From an uncultured Eubacteriales bacterium (GTDB lineage: Bacteria; Bacillota; Clostridia; Oscillospirales; CAG-272), in contig CAKSIP010000029.1 of assembly GCA_934462825.1 (NCBI GenBank), forward strand, positions 1-22,192: a stretch of 22,192 nt of DNA, read 5' to 3'. Made by a program: the position numbers and the translations under genes. How positions within the stretch are numbered: position 1 is the stretch's first letter; each line of letters starts with the position of its first letter. The notes beneath the pieces are model-generated. The model was not told the DNA's origin. It worked only from the letters and a program-made list of their open reading frames with translations, and made no database searches. Shown piece by piece: positions 7,915-15,594 of this stretch.

Positions 7915-7946
7915 GAAAATATGAAAACACGAAAATATGAAAACAC
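7915..7946 (+). repeat. Two perfect tandem copies of a 16-bp unit in the leader of the response regulator gene
   Basis: GAAAATATGAAAACAC occurs at 7915-7930 and again at 7931-7946, and a partial third copy (GAAAA) runs into AAGGAGGG. The repeat lies between the promoter and the ribosome site, so a copy-number change would alter the leader and not the protein. Confidence 0.95.
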
Positions 7947-7963
7947 GAAAAAGGAGGGATCGT

Positions 7964-8611
7964 ATGGCCAAAATTTTGATTGTTGAGGACGAGAGGCCGA
8001 TCAGTCAATTGATCAAGTCCAATTTGACATTGGTGGGACATACGTGCCAGCAGGCGTTTGACGGGGAGAGTGCTGTCGCGGCCGCTTTGGCGGAGCCGTT
8101 TGATCTGATCCTTTTGGACGTGATGCTGCCGGGGCTGTCGGGGTTTGAGGTTATCCGACGGATCCCCAAAACGCCCGTGATTTTTGTGACCGCCAAAAAC
8201 GAGCTGTCGGATCGTCTGGCCGGGTTGTACCTTGGCGGGGATGACTATATTGTGAAGCCTTTTGAAATTTTGGAGCTTTTGGCGCGTGTGGAATCGGTTT
8301 TGCGCCGGACGTACCAAGGCCCGCGCATCTATTCGGTAGATCGTGTGACGGTCGATTTTGATACGGAAAAAGTGACGCGGGACGGTCAGGAGATTAGCCT
8401 GACGCCGAAGGAATATGCTCTTTTGGAAACGCTGATTCTGCATCGGAACATTGCTCTTTCGCGGGAAAAGCTGTTGGAAATGGCATGGGGAACGGAGTCC
8501 GGCACCGATGTGCGCACCGTGGACGTTCATATTCAACACCTGCGGACAAAGCTGGGACTTGAAACACGTATTAAAACACTATACCGACTTGGCTATCGGT
8601 TTGAAGCATGA
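7964..8611 (+). CDS. OmpR/PhoB-family response regulator
   Basis: The product is 215 residues from ATG at 7964, 5 bases after AAGGAGGG. The receiver domain (1-115) shows the acidic pocket E8-D9, phospho-acceptor D52 in LILLDVMLPG, T76 in IFVTAK, and K98 in DDYIVKPF. The C-terminal winged-helix domain (about 125-215) has LTPKEYALLETLILHRN, SREKLLEMAWG, RTVDVHIQHLRTKLG and the final hairpin LYRLGYRFE. It should be phosphorylated by the kinase encoded 53 bases downstream and act as a DNA-binding regulator. A nearer relative (PhoP, VanR, WalR type) cannot be assigned. The consensus promoter and strong ribosome site predict good expression. A start at 7937 in the same frame lacks a ribosome site. 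Confidence 0.95.
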   Translation: MAKILIVEDERPISQLIKSNLTLVGHTCQQAFDGESAVAAALAEPFDLILLDVMLPGLSGFEVIRRIPKTPVIFVTAKNELSDRLAGLYLGGDDYIVKPFEILELLARVESVLRRTYQGPRIYSVDRVTVDFDTEKVTRDGQEISLTPKEYALLETLILHRNIALSREKLLEMAWGTESGTDVRTVDVHIQHLRTKLGLETRIKTLYRLGYRFEA

Positions 8612-8664
8612 TACCCGATGCAAATGCAAAGGGAAAGTAAGAAAAGGGGGCGACAAAGAGTACG

Positions 8665-10131
8665 ATGAAATTTTGGCAGAAAACATTTCTTTTCACGCTG
8701 GCTCTGTTTCTTTTTTTCTTCGGAAGCGGTATCTGCGTTTTGGCCGTGTATTTCGGCAATCACTTAACGGAAAGCTGTATGGACGCCGGTCGGTCGGAGC
8801 AAGGGTATATTGCACGCGCCTTTGATGCGGACTATGAATATACGGAGCTTACGGGGGGCGACGTGACCGAGCTGATGCTTTCTTACAGCTCGCATTACAG
8901 CCAAGACGGAATTACCCTTGTCATAGAAGCCGGTTCGCACAGCAACGCCGACACAGCGGGAGCGCTTGGCCGGATTGCGGCGGAGACGGCTTTGCCGGAT
9001 CAGGAGGGCAGCGTCTGTTTTTTGCGACGCGTCAACGGAGTGCGTTATGTTTTTGTGAAAGGCGCCCTGCAGGACGGCACACTGACATACATTCGGGACA
9101 TTTCGTATTTGGATCGTCAGTGGAAAACCGTGGTTTGGATTTTTGTGGGCGTTGGCGTGGGCGTGGCCGCTGTTTTGGCCGTGGCGTTGTTTTGGTTGAC
9201 GCAACGGCTTACCCGTCCGCTGAAAAATCTGACGGAAAATCTCGCGCATGTGGCCGAAGGGGACTATTCGGTTCGTGCTGTGGTGAATCATCGAAGTCGG
9301 GATGAGTTTTCCGAGCTGGCCGAGGGCTTTAATGCCATGACCGAGAGAATTTGCGGTCAGATTTCCGACTTGGAGCTTGCGACCGAGCAAAAGCAGCGCC
9401 TGCTCGATAACCTGTCGCATGAAATGCGAACGCCGCTGACTTCCATTCACGGCTATGCGGAATATCTGCTCCATGCAACCGTGAGCGAGGAAGAAAGGAT
9501 CGACGCATTGCAGTGGATTCTGTCTGAATCGGAGCGGCTTTCCAAGCTCAGCCGAACCTTGCTTACCATTTCTTCCGTCAGAAATGCGGAATTGACGCGC
9601 GAATGTGTGCGGCTGTCGGATCTTTTTGAACCCATGGCAGGGCGCTTCGGCAAGGTGGCGGAAAAAGAGGGCGTAACCCTTACAATCGTCCCGTCCTCGC
9701 TGGCCGTTAGCGGCGATGAGGAGCTTTTGACCATTCTTCTGTCAAATTTGATTGATAATGCTATCAAGGCTTGCCGCGATGAGAACCCCAAGGGGACGGA
9801 AACGGAAAAAGAAAAAGAAAAAAAAGAAAAAACTGTAACCGTTTCCGCGCAGCTGCACGGAGAAAACGTAATCTTGTGCGTACAAGACAGCGGGCGGGGA
9901 ATCGCGCAAGAGGGGCTTTTGCACGTTACGGAACCGTTTTATCGAACCGATAAAGCGAGAAGCCGTGCGGACGGCGGCGCCGGCTTGGGACTTTCCTTGT
10001 GCCGTGAGATTGTTGCGGCGCATGGGGGCACGTTGTGCTTTGAGAGCCGGCCGGGGTGCGGAACGACGGTGACGGTCACCTTGACTTCCGATCCGGCGGC
10101 TGTGCGAGAGGACGGTGAGGGCCTATCATGA
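8665..10131 (+). CDS. Membrane sensor histidine kinase
   Basis: The protein has 488 residues. Transmembrane helix 1 is about 7-30 and helix 2 about 154-178, enclosing an extracytoplasmic domain of about 120 residues with no known sensor fold that I can name. A HAMP linker follows (about 179-230, with LTRPLKNLTENLAHVAEGDYSVR). The HisKA box has H252 in NLSHEMRTPLTSIHGY. The ATPase domain has the N box NLIDNAIKAC (361-370), G1 DSGRGIA (408-414), F box EPFYRTD (413-419 region) and G2 GAGLGLSLCREIV (438-450). A lysine-glutamate run (about 379-389) sits between N and G1. The start follows AAGGGGG by about 14 bases. It overlaps the next gene by ATGA, so the three genes are translated in a coupled way. 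It is the partner of the upstream regulator. Confidence 0.96.
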   Translation: MKFWQKTFLFTLALFLFFFGSGICVLAVYFGNHLTESCMDAGRSEQGYIARAFDADYEYTELTGGDVTELMLSYSSHYSQDGITLVIEAGSHSNADTAGALGRIAAETALPDQEGSVCFLRRVNGVRYVFVKGALQDGTLTYIRDISYLDRQWKTVVWIFVGVGVGVAAVLAVALFWLTQRLTRPLKNLTENLAHVAEGDYSVRAVVNHRSRDEFSELAEGFNAMTERICGQISDLELATEQKQRLLDNLSHEMRTPLTSIHGYAEYLLHATVSEEERIDALQWILSESERLSKLSRTLLTISSVRNAELTRECVRLSDLFEPMAGRFGKVAEKEGVTLTIVPSSLAVSGDEELLTILLSNLIDNAIKACRDENPKGTETEKEKEKKEKTVTVSAQLHGENVILCVQDSGRGIAQEGLLHVTEPFYRTDKARSRADGGAGLGLSLCREIVAAHGGTLCFESRPGCGTTVTVTLTSDPAAVREDGEGLS

Positions 10132-11402
10132 CAAAGCGTGAGAAAAAAAGGCAAAGCCCGAAACGATCCGGCCGCGCCCGAACGCCAGAAACGGGCGCAA
10201 AAGCCCCCTCCAAGGCGTCGTCAGTGCGGTTTCTCCGGTCAACAACGTGTTTGTGCGCAGGTCTGCTTTTCATCGCTTTCGCGGTCTTTCTTTGGGGCAC
10301 TTTGACCTCTTTCGGCGGTCGAGATACGGAAAAGATCTATCTGCCGGCCGGGGCGGTAAGGCAAAAATCCTTCAGCAAACCGCAATCGGGGGAGGACATT
10401 CGCCGGATGTTTGCCGCCATGAGCCGAACCTATCGGCAGGAAGACGCTTTTGTTTTTGAACCCATCACCAAGGACTACCTTTCGCTGGTGGAAAAACGAC
10501 GGCGGGAAGGAAAAATTTTGCCCCTTTCGGTCGAGGAGATTCTTTTTATTCTTTCCGATGCGGAAACCATTTATGGCAAATATGATATTATCCGGTTGTT
10601 CCCGGAGCAATTGCTAAAGCAAGACATGACGGTGATAGCCGAAAACAGCCGTCAGGCTCCGGCCGATCACGTGGGGTATCTTCGCATCTGTGATATTTAC
10701 AAACTGATCTTGTATCGGATTACATCGTTAGGGGACACGTCCGCCTACGAAATCCAAAGCAATGGCGATCTGGTGTATCATCCGTATGGCGCGGACGGGT
10801 ATTTTATCTTTTCTCTGCCAGATGCGGAGCGATTGACGGGGGCTGTATGCTATGTGGATGCCGGAAGCCTGCGAACGGCTGTTTTTCCGTCGGAGTCTTT
10901 GGCGCGAAAGGCGCGAATGACGGGCGTGGAAAGCCGAAAAGATGCGCTTTCCGAAACGGAAAAAAGCCTGTCGGAAGCCGGGCAATACGATTCTGCGCAT
11001 CTCCGATTCCTGACGCCAAGCTATTGGATCGCGCAAAAGCGAACCGATTGTTGCCTCTTTGCCTATGGCGGACAAGTGATGGTGGCGGATCCTCATCGCG
11101 GACAAACCATTGACCTTCTGGCACGGGACGAGCAGCTGTTGTCTTTGGCCGTCGGTGACAGAAACGCAGACGGCATGACGGAAATTTATTATACCTATAC
11201 GCTGCCGTCCGGCGGCTCTGCGCTGGGATGCTATAATCCGGTGACGGGACTTTGCCAAACGCTCCGCACCTTCCCGGAACCCAAAATCGGCGTTTTTGAA
11301 AAGGCCGACGGGACTATTGCCGTTTATGCCACGGAGAGCCTGTCCAACAGCGATTATGTTGTGGCGATGGTTCGGAGCGGGGAAGCGCTCTATATCCGAT
11401 GA
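10128..11402 (+). CDS. Uncharacterised membrane-anchored exported protein coupled to the two-component system
   Basis: The ATG overlaps the kinase stop (ATGA), with GGTGAGGG 6 bases upstream. The 424-residue protein has a very basic cytoplasmic tail (1-36, many Lys and Arg), one hydrophobic helix (about 40-60), and a large outside domain. There is no lipobox, so it is probably a single-pass type II protein. The outside part has a helical half (about 85-200), then strand-rich sequence. AVGDRNADGMTEIYYTY (341-357) resembles the Asp-rich calcium loop of FG-GAP/VCBS-type beta-propeller blades, and VMVADPHRGQTIDLL and AVYATESLSNSDYVV could be further blades. I recognise no named family. Coupling suggests an accessory sensor or target of the kinase. 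No T-tailed hairpin for this strand follows; a tandem GGCAAAA repeat lies just downstream. Confidence 0.75.
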   Translation: MTKREKKRQSPKRSGRARTPETGAKAPSKASSVRFLRSTTCLCAGLLFIAFAVFLWGTLTSFGGRDTEKIYLPAGAVRQKSFSKPQSGEDIRRMFAAMSRTYRQEDAFVFEPITKDYLSLVEKRRREGKILPLSVEEILFILSDAETIYGKYDIIRLFPEQLLKQDMTVIAENSRQAPADHVGYLRICDIYKLILYRITSLGDTSAYEIQSNGDLVYHPYGADGYFIFSLPDAERLTGAVCYVDAGSLRTAVFPSESLARKARMTGVESRKDALSETEKSLSEAGQYDSAHLRFLTPSYWIAQKRTDCCLFAYGGQVMVADPHRGQTIDLLARDEQLLSLAVGDRNADGMTEIYYTYTLPSGGSALGCYNPVTGLCQTLRTFPEPKIGVFEKADGTIAVYATESLSNSDYVVAMVRSGEALYIR

Positions 11403-11430
11403 AAAAGGCAAGCGATGAAAGCGGCTGAAA

Positions 11431-11465
11431 GGCAAAAGGCAAAAGGCAAAAGGCAAAAGGCAAAA
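11431..11465. repeat. Five perfect tandem copies of GGCAAAA
   Basis: The heptamer GGCAAAA is repeated five times without error, then decays into CAAAAACAAAAA. It lies 28 bases after the stop of the membrane protein gene and just right-adjacent to the terminator of the convergent gene. Such a perfect array can change copy number by slippage. Confidence 0.97.
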
Positions 11466-11472
11466 ACAAAAA

Positions 11473-11513
11473 GGGGGTTGTTAAAAATTCTCATGGAATT
11501 TTTAACAACCCCC
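11473..11513 (-). terminator. Strong terminator of the minus-strand NodB-like gene
   Basis: An 18-bp perfect inverted repeat, GGGGGTTGTTAAAAATTC (11473-11490) with 11496-11513, has a 5-base loop. Read on the minus strand the right side is followed by TTTTTGTTTTTG. Read on the plus strand it lacks a T-run, so it may block only partly from that side. Confidence 0.9.
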
Positions 11514-11569
11514 GATAGCATTGGTTTGAAAAATTCTTGCAGGAAACGGATAGCCTCAACCTTTGGAGG

Positions 11570-12745
11570 TTACGCCTTTGTCGCACGGAGAAGCGGATTG
11601 TCGCGCAGATGCTTTTCTTGCGTGACGTCGCAGATGTGTGCACCGACATATCCGTGCTCGTGCAGGTAGCGGCAGGCACTCAGAACCCGATGCTCAAAAT
11701 CGGGCAGATAATTGGCATAATTCGGGTAGAAATACTGCTCGTGAATCATGATGGAAACAAAGCCGCCGCGATGTGGATGCTCCACAATGCCCGCCAGCTT
11801 TTCCATCATTCTTTCATAGGTTCTTATGTTCAGCACCAAATCAATTTGGCCAAACAGCATGTCTTCCTCCGTGTCGAAGAAGAAGTCTCTTTCGCCGATA
11901 TGCGCGATTTGCTCTGCCGTTTTGTAGTAGGAAACCAGGGGCACGCCGTGGCTGTCTGTTTGGAAATAGCCGGTCAGGGAGCGATAGCCGAGTGAGCGCA
12001 ATTCACGAACGCAGGCTCGGTTGGCCGATCCCCAGTGTGTGGTCGTGGTGTCGTTGATGCTGTCGGGGCCGGCAAAACGGAGAATTTCCCGGTTGACGGC
12101 CAGGCAATCTTTGCGGATTTTTTCCGGTTCATCAAATTCATACGGCTTGTCCGGCAGCTCGCTGTTGGCATGGAAGGCCAGCTTGAGCCAATCGGAATTG
12201 GCCTTAAATTCTTCTTTGAACCGATCGGTCATCATAGAAAGATTGAAATAGGAAGGTCTTGGATTAAAGCGGGAAGCCGCCTCGTCGTCCAGCTCGTAAA
12301 AGAGGTTCAGGTGAACCTTGGTGCCGTAAAGGTCGTGCGCTTTTTTGTAAACGGCCAGATAAGGGTTGTCAAAAATCGAACGATATACATCTTGGTGCTC
12401 GGTAATGTCTTTGAGAAACAGCAAATTATCATCGGAGGAGAGCCGGAATTTTCCAATGGCTTCGGGGAAATAATAGACGGCAATGTGGCTCGTTTCCCCT
12501 GTGACGCGGTTTTCGGCAGTCAGCACGGTGCGATAGCCGTCAATGGCAAGGCCGGCACGGAAAAAACCGTCAGCCTCCAGCGCTTTTTGCCCGTTGATGT
12601 AAATGTCGCTGCCGGCGGGCGCTGTGACCGTGACGGGAATCTGAATACCGGTTTCTGTGGGTACGCCGTCGCGCACATTGACACAATCCCCATTCAAGGG
12701 AAATACAAACTGTATAGAGGACGCTGCTTGTGTTTGAGTATTCAT
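11570..12745 (-). CDS. Divergent NodB-like (polysaccharide deacetylase superfamily) protein with N-terminal beta domain
   Basis: From ATG at 12745, 13 bases after AGGAAAGG, the protein has 391 residues; the frame is open to 12844 but that includes the promoter. Residues 10-95 look like a beta-sandwich module (FPLNGDCVNVRDG, ITVTAPAGSDIYINGQKA, YRTVLTAEN). The main domain starts with KFRLSSDDNLLFLKDI, where D105-D106 matches the metal-binding acids of NodB enzymes. It continues with DLYGTKVHLNLFYE, WLKLAFHANSELP with H192, TTTTHWG with H237, and SIMIHEQYFYPNY with H335, which matches the late catalytic His motif. No signal peptide is visible, so it acts in the cytosol or its substrate is not the wall. 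The family is seen in clostridia but I cannot name a substrate. Catalytic activity is inferred. A single-gene unit. Confidence 0.65.
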   Translation of the reverse strand: MNTQTQAASSIQFVFPLNGDCVNVRDGVPTETGIQIPVTVTAPAGSDIYINGQKALEADGFFRAGLAIDGYRTVLTAENRVTGETSHIAVYYFPEAIGKFRLSSDDNLLFLKDITEHQDVYRSIFDNPYLAVYKKAHDLYGTKVHLNLFYELDDEAASRFNPRPSYFNLSMMTDRFKEEFKANSDWLKLAFHANSELPDKPYEFDEPEKIRKDCLAVNREILRFAGPDSINDTTTTHWGSANRACVRELRSLGYRSLTGYFQTDSHGVPLVSYYKTAEQIAHIGERDFFFDTEEDMLFGQIDLVLNIRTYERMMEKLAGIVEHPHRGGFVSIMIHEQYFYPNYANYLPDFEHRVLSACRYLHEHGYVGAHICDVTQEKHLRDNPLLRATKA

Positions 12746-12815
12746 TTTTTGTTTTGCCTTTCCTGTTTGCTTTTTAAGATGGATCACATGAAAGCTTATC
12801 GAGATTTCTTTGAAA

Positions 12816-12844
12816 ATTATAGCATAAACAGAAAAGGAAATCAA
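12816..12844 (-). promoter_or_regulatory. Sigma-A promoter of the minus-strand NodB-like gene
   Basis: On the minus strand TTGATT (12844-12839), 17 bp, then TATAAT (12821-12816) preceded by TGC, an extended -10. Confidence 0.8.
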
Positions 12845-12909
12845 GCCGGAGACTGTAAAAATGTAATAAAAATGAATTTATAAGAAAGTATGAATGTGAG
12901 GTAAATTAT

Positions 12910-12935
12910 GGGGCGCCCCCCTTGCAATGATGCAA
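12910..12935. repeat. Two adjacent palindromes over the VTC promoter
   Basis: GGGGCGCCCC (12910-12919) is a perfect 10-bp palindrome, and TTGCA-ATGA-TGCAA (12922-12935) is a perfect 5-bp inverted repeat that contains the -35 box. Either could be a regulator site; no regulator can be named. Confidence 0.5.
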
Positions 12936-12950
12936 GCAATCTGCTATAAT
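12922..12950 (+). promoter_or_regulatory. Sigma-A promoter of the VTC-DUF4956 operon
   Basis: TTGCAA (12922-12927), 17 bp, TATAAT (12945-12950) preceded by TGC. The leader to the ATG is about 83 bases. Confidence 0.82.
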
Positions 12951-13039
12951 AATGAACAAATCAAGGCGGAGTTTTGTGCGTATTGTCGAAAATCAACTGC
13001 GATGACCGGTGTGACGAGAGGATGATAGGATAAAACAGC

Positions 13040-13855
13040 ATGGCAAAAAAATTTATAGATGTTTTTCAGAGATATGAGAAAAAATATATCATAGACTCGT
13101 ATCAATATGAGGAGATCCGACGCCGAACGGCGGATCGGTTTTCCCCCGATGAGTATGGGAAAAGCACGATTATGAATCTTTACTTGGATACGCCGGAATT
13201 TCTGCTGATCCGTCGATCCCTGGATAAACCGCTGTACAAGGAAAAGCTGCGCTTGCGTACATACGGTATTCCGACCAATGACAGCAATGCGTTTGTGGAA
13301 ATTAAAAAGAAGTACCGGGGCATTGTTTATAAACGCAGAGTTCGGATGTCCTACGAACAGGCCGAGGCCTATTTGCTGGAAGGGAAGTCGCCCGATATGG
13401 AGCTGAACATTCCCCAAACGCAAATTTTGCATGAGCTTGATTGGCTTATCGGCTATTACCGCGATATTGCGCCGGTGATGGTGATCAGTTATGATCGCAC
13501 AGCCTTTTTCGGATATGAAGATCCCGGCCTGCGGATCACCTATGACGGTGAAATCCGTTGGCGGACAGACGATCTCGATTTGCGCCACGGCGTGCACGGA
13601 AAGGAGCTGCTGCGCGAGGGCTTGTACCTTATGGAAATTAAAATCCCGGGAGTGATGCCGATGTGGCTTTCACAGATTCTGGATCAGTTGCAAATCTGGC
13701 CCATAACCTTTTCCAAATACGGGATGGCCCATTTGAAGGACAACGGAATTTATGATCGGTACCCTAAGGCGTACCCGTATCTTTGCGAGAACGGCCCGGA
13801 CACGTCCGGTATTCTTGTGCCCCCGGCGGTCGCACCCGGTGAGCTTGTTGTGTAA
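13040..13855 (+). CDS. VTC domain (polyphosphate polymerase-like) protein
   Basis: The 271-residue product fits the VTC domain, a tunnel-shaped triphosphate enzyme fold best known from the yeast polyphosphate polymerase Vtc4. Visible basic and acidic tunnel residues: RYEKKY (11-16), LYLDTPEF (47-54), KEKLRLRTYG (67-76), FVEIKKK (85-91), YKRRVRM (97-103), YDRTAFFG (151-158), LMEIKIPG (197-204), and SKYGMAH (225-231). All tunnel walls seem present, so it is likely active on nucleotide or polyphosphate substrates, yet many bacterial members are untested. It has no signal or membrane segment. The 57-base gap to a DUF4956 membrane gene fits the well-known VTC-DUF4956 pairing, which suggests a membrane complex. 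A CotH gene often found beside such pairs is absent here. Confidence 0.9.
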   Translation: MAKKFIDVFQRYEKKYIIDSYQYEEIRRRTADRFSPDEYGKSTIMNLYLDTPEFLLIRRSLDKPLYKEKLRLRTYGIPTNDSNAFVEIKKKYRGIVYKRRVRMSYEQAEAYLLEGKSPDMELNIPQTQILHELDWLIGYYRDIAPVMVISYDRTAFFGYEDPGLRITYDGEIRWRTDDLDLRHGVHGKELLREGLYLMEIKIPGVMPMWLSQILDQLQIWPITFSKYGMAHLKDNGIYDRYPKAYPYLCENGPDTSGILVPPAVAPGELVV

Positions 13856-13912
13856 AAAGTCCCCTTGGAATTTCAATTCTGAACTATCAAATAATGCAGA
13901 GGTGCTTATACT

Positions 13913-14590
13913 ATGTTAGACAATCTTTTTCGGTCGATTATTATTACTTCCCTGGATGCCAAGAGTTTTTTTCTTTGCACCCTCGTTTCGGTTCTGATGG
14001 GCTTGGCACTTGCCTTCAGCCATCTTTATAAATCGAAAAGCACGCGCAATTTCTCCATCACTGTGGCCATGCTTCCGTTGATTGTGCAGGTGGTCATTAT
14101 GATGGTGAACAAAAGCCTCGGCGCGGGAGTGGCTGTGGCCGGAGCCTTCAGCCTGACGCGCTTCCGCTCGGCACCCGGAACGGCAAAGGAAATCTGCTGC
14201 GTGTTCGCCTCTATGGCAGTGGGATTAGCCACGGGCATGGGATACATATGGCTTGCCGTGATCTTCGGTTTGCTGTTTATTCTTCTGAATCTTCTCTATA
14301 CCACGCTGGCTTTCACGAAAGACCATGATAAGGTGAGCGAGTTGAAGATTACCATTCCCGAGGGGCTGGATTACATCGACTTGTTTGATGATATTTTTGA
14401 GAAATACATGGTGTCGCATGATTTGGTAAAGGTCAGAACCTCGGGCATGGGAAGCCTTTACAATCTGACATATACCGTCGAGTTGAAATCGGAGCGGGAG
14501 CAAAAGAAAATGGTGGATGAAATCCGTTGCCGAAACGGGAACTTGGATATTTCCCTTGGCCGTCCCGTCACGCCGAAAGAAGAACTGTGA
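13913..14590 (+). CDS. DUF4956 family membrane protein
   Basis: The 225-residue protein starts 8 bases after AGAGGTG. Hydrophobic helices are near 18-37, 49-66, 68-82 and 95-132. The loop GAFSLTRFRSAPGT (77-90) matches the conserved (S/A)-L-x-R-F-R motif of DUF4956. The soluble C-terminal part (about 138-225) is mixed alpha-beta and could fold like a small ferredoxin-type domain (LKITIPEGLDY, LYNLTYTVELKS, ISLGR). No biochemical role is established for the family. Genomic pairing with VTC-domain proteins, as here, suggests it forms the membrane part of that system, perhaps for transport or anchoring of polyphosphate. It ends the operon before a strong terminator. Confidence 0.9.
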   Translation: MLDNLFRSIIITSLDAKSFFLCTLVSVLMGLALAFSHLYKSKSTRNFSITVAMLPLIVQVVIMMVNKSLGAGVAVAGAFSLTRFRSAPGTAKEICCVFASMAVGLATGMGYIWLAVIFGLLFILLNLLYTTLAFTKDHDKVSELKITIPEGLDYIDLFDDIFEKYMVSHDLVKVRTSGMGSLYNLTYTVELKSEREQKKMVDEIRCRNGNLDISLGRPVTPKEEL

Positions 14591-14658
14591 TAGATACCGA
14601 TGCCATTGCTTCGTCGGTCTGTCGTTTGAAAAATCAATGAATCGTCGGAAATTCCATC

Positions 14659-14689
14659 AAAAATGCCGGGCTTTTTGCCCGGCATTTTT
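14659..14689. terminator. Bidirectional terminator with GCCGGGC stem
   Basis: A 13-bp perfect repeat, AAAAATGCCGGGC (14659-14671) with GCCCGGCATTTTT (14677-14689), has a T5 loop. T-runs are on the right on both strands, so it serves DUF4956 and the convergent deacetylase. Confidence 0.94.
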
Positions 14690-14708
14690 ATGTATGTATG
14701 TATGTATG
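14689..14708. repeat. Five tandem copies of TATG
   Basis: TATG is repeated five times directly after the terminator T-run, in non-coding sequence between two convergent genes. It is a simple repeat and likely of no coding effect. Confidence 0.9.
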
Positions 14709-14751
14709 GGGGAGAGCGTTGCGCTTTCCCCTTTTTTGATGATAAGAACCG

Positions 14752-15546
14752 TTATAGAGTAACCGTGGTTCCGGCAGGAATTTTGATAATCTCGGACTTG
14801 TCTTTTTCCACCCAAACGTCGATCGCGGAGGGGTTGTATAACATGGTTTCGTCGGCGGAAACAATCAGGGAGCGCAGTGCTTTGACATACGAATAAATCT
14901 CAAAATTGGTAGCATACCAAATTTGATTGCTGCCCGAAAGGCGTCTGACGATGTCCTCCATCGCCGCATAATCGGCGTCGGTTTGAAATTCATGGCTGTG
15001 TCCCCAAATGTAAAACAGAGGATCTCTCCACTGCGATGTGAGATTGGCCATAAAATCATCAATCAGGGGCGCCGCTTCCGAATGGTGCGCCGTGGGATGC
15101 CAAGCCAAAAAATCTTCCGGGATCGAAAAGCCCCCGTTGTTTGTGGTGCGACTGTAAACAATGCCGCAGGCGGCTAAGCAGGCTTCCGTTTCTTTGTCAT
15201 AAGCGCCGCTGGGGTAGGACATACCCACCACCGGTGTGCCCGACAGCTTTTCAAGAACCATGCGATCCTCCAAAACCTCCCGGACGCGAGTGGCCGGCGG
15301 CATTTTGTTCAGCCAACCGTGATGCACGGTATGGCAGGCAATTTCATGACCGGCGTAAAGCCGACGGATGGCGGATAACTCATCCTCTGTTTTTTCCAAA
15401 TAATTCGCAGCATTGAGATGAAAGGTGCCCTTGACTTTATAGCGATTGAATAAATCGACCAGCCAGGCGTCGCGGCGATTGCCGTCGTCATAGCTGAAGG
15501 TCACAATTCGCTTAACGCCGCCGGGAAATATATGAAACTGAATCAT
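14752..15546 (-). CDS. Polysaccharide deacetylase (NodB domain, CE4 type)
   Basis: The 264-residue protein starts at ATG 15546, 13 bases after AAAGGAC. NodB motif 1 is VTFSYDDGN with D20 and D21; motif 2 is H72-x3-H76 in EIACHTVHHGWL. Motif 3 is MSYPSGAYD, where the common RxPYG is altered. A late FYIWGHSHEF gives the motif-5 type His. The metal triad D21, H72, H76 is intact. CE4 enzymes remove N- or O-acetyl groups from peptidoglycan, chitin-like glycans or other polymers. No signal peptide or membrane helix is seen, so the enzyme may be cytosolic or may act on a small substrate. The C-terminal 60 residues look like an added beta domain. It is the second gene after the ligase, 48 bases apart. 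Confidence 0.88.
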   Translation of the reverse strand: MIQFHIFPGGVKRIVTFSYDDGNRRDAWLVDLFNRYKVKGTFHLNAANYLEKTEDELSAIRRLYAGHEIACHTVHHGWLNKMPPATRVREVLEDRMVLEKLSGTPVVGMSYPSGAYDKETEACLAACGIVYSRTTNNGGFSIPEDFLAWHPTAHHSEAAPLIDDFMANLTSQWRDPLFYIWGHSHEFQTDADYAAMEDIVRRLSGSNQIWYATNFEIYSYVKALRSLIVSADETMLYNPSAIDVWVEKDKSEIIKIPAGTTVTL

Positions 15547-15594
15547 AATCGGTTCGTCCTTTCTTTCGCTTGCGCAGAACCTAAAAGGGAAAAA

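Noticed and set aside
7915..7946. CRISPR-like repeats
   Set aside because: The two copies are directly adjacent with no spacers.
11415..11669. Short plus-strand frame through the GGCAAAA array
   Set aside because: It encodes Lys-rich repeat, then runs through a terminator and into the minus-strand gene. No homology or good start; probably not translated.
12035..12883. A 282-codon plus-strand frame
   Set aside because: Shadow of the NodB-like gene. It has no ribosome site, and its frame runs on through the promoter region of the minus-strand gene.
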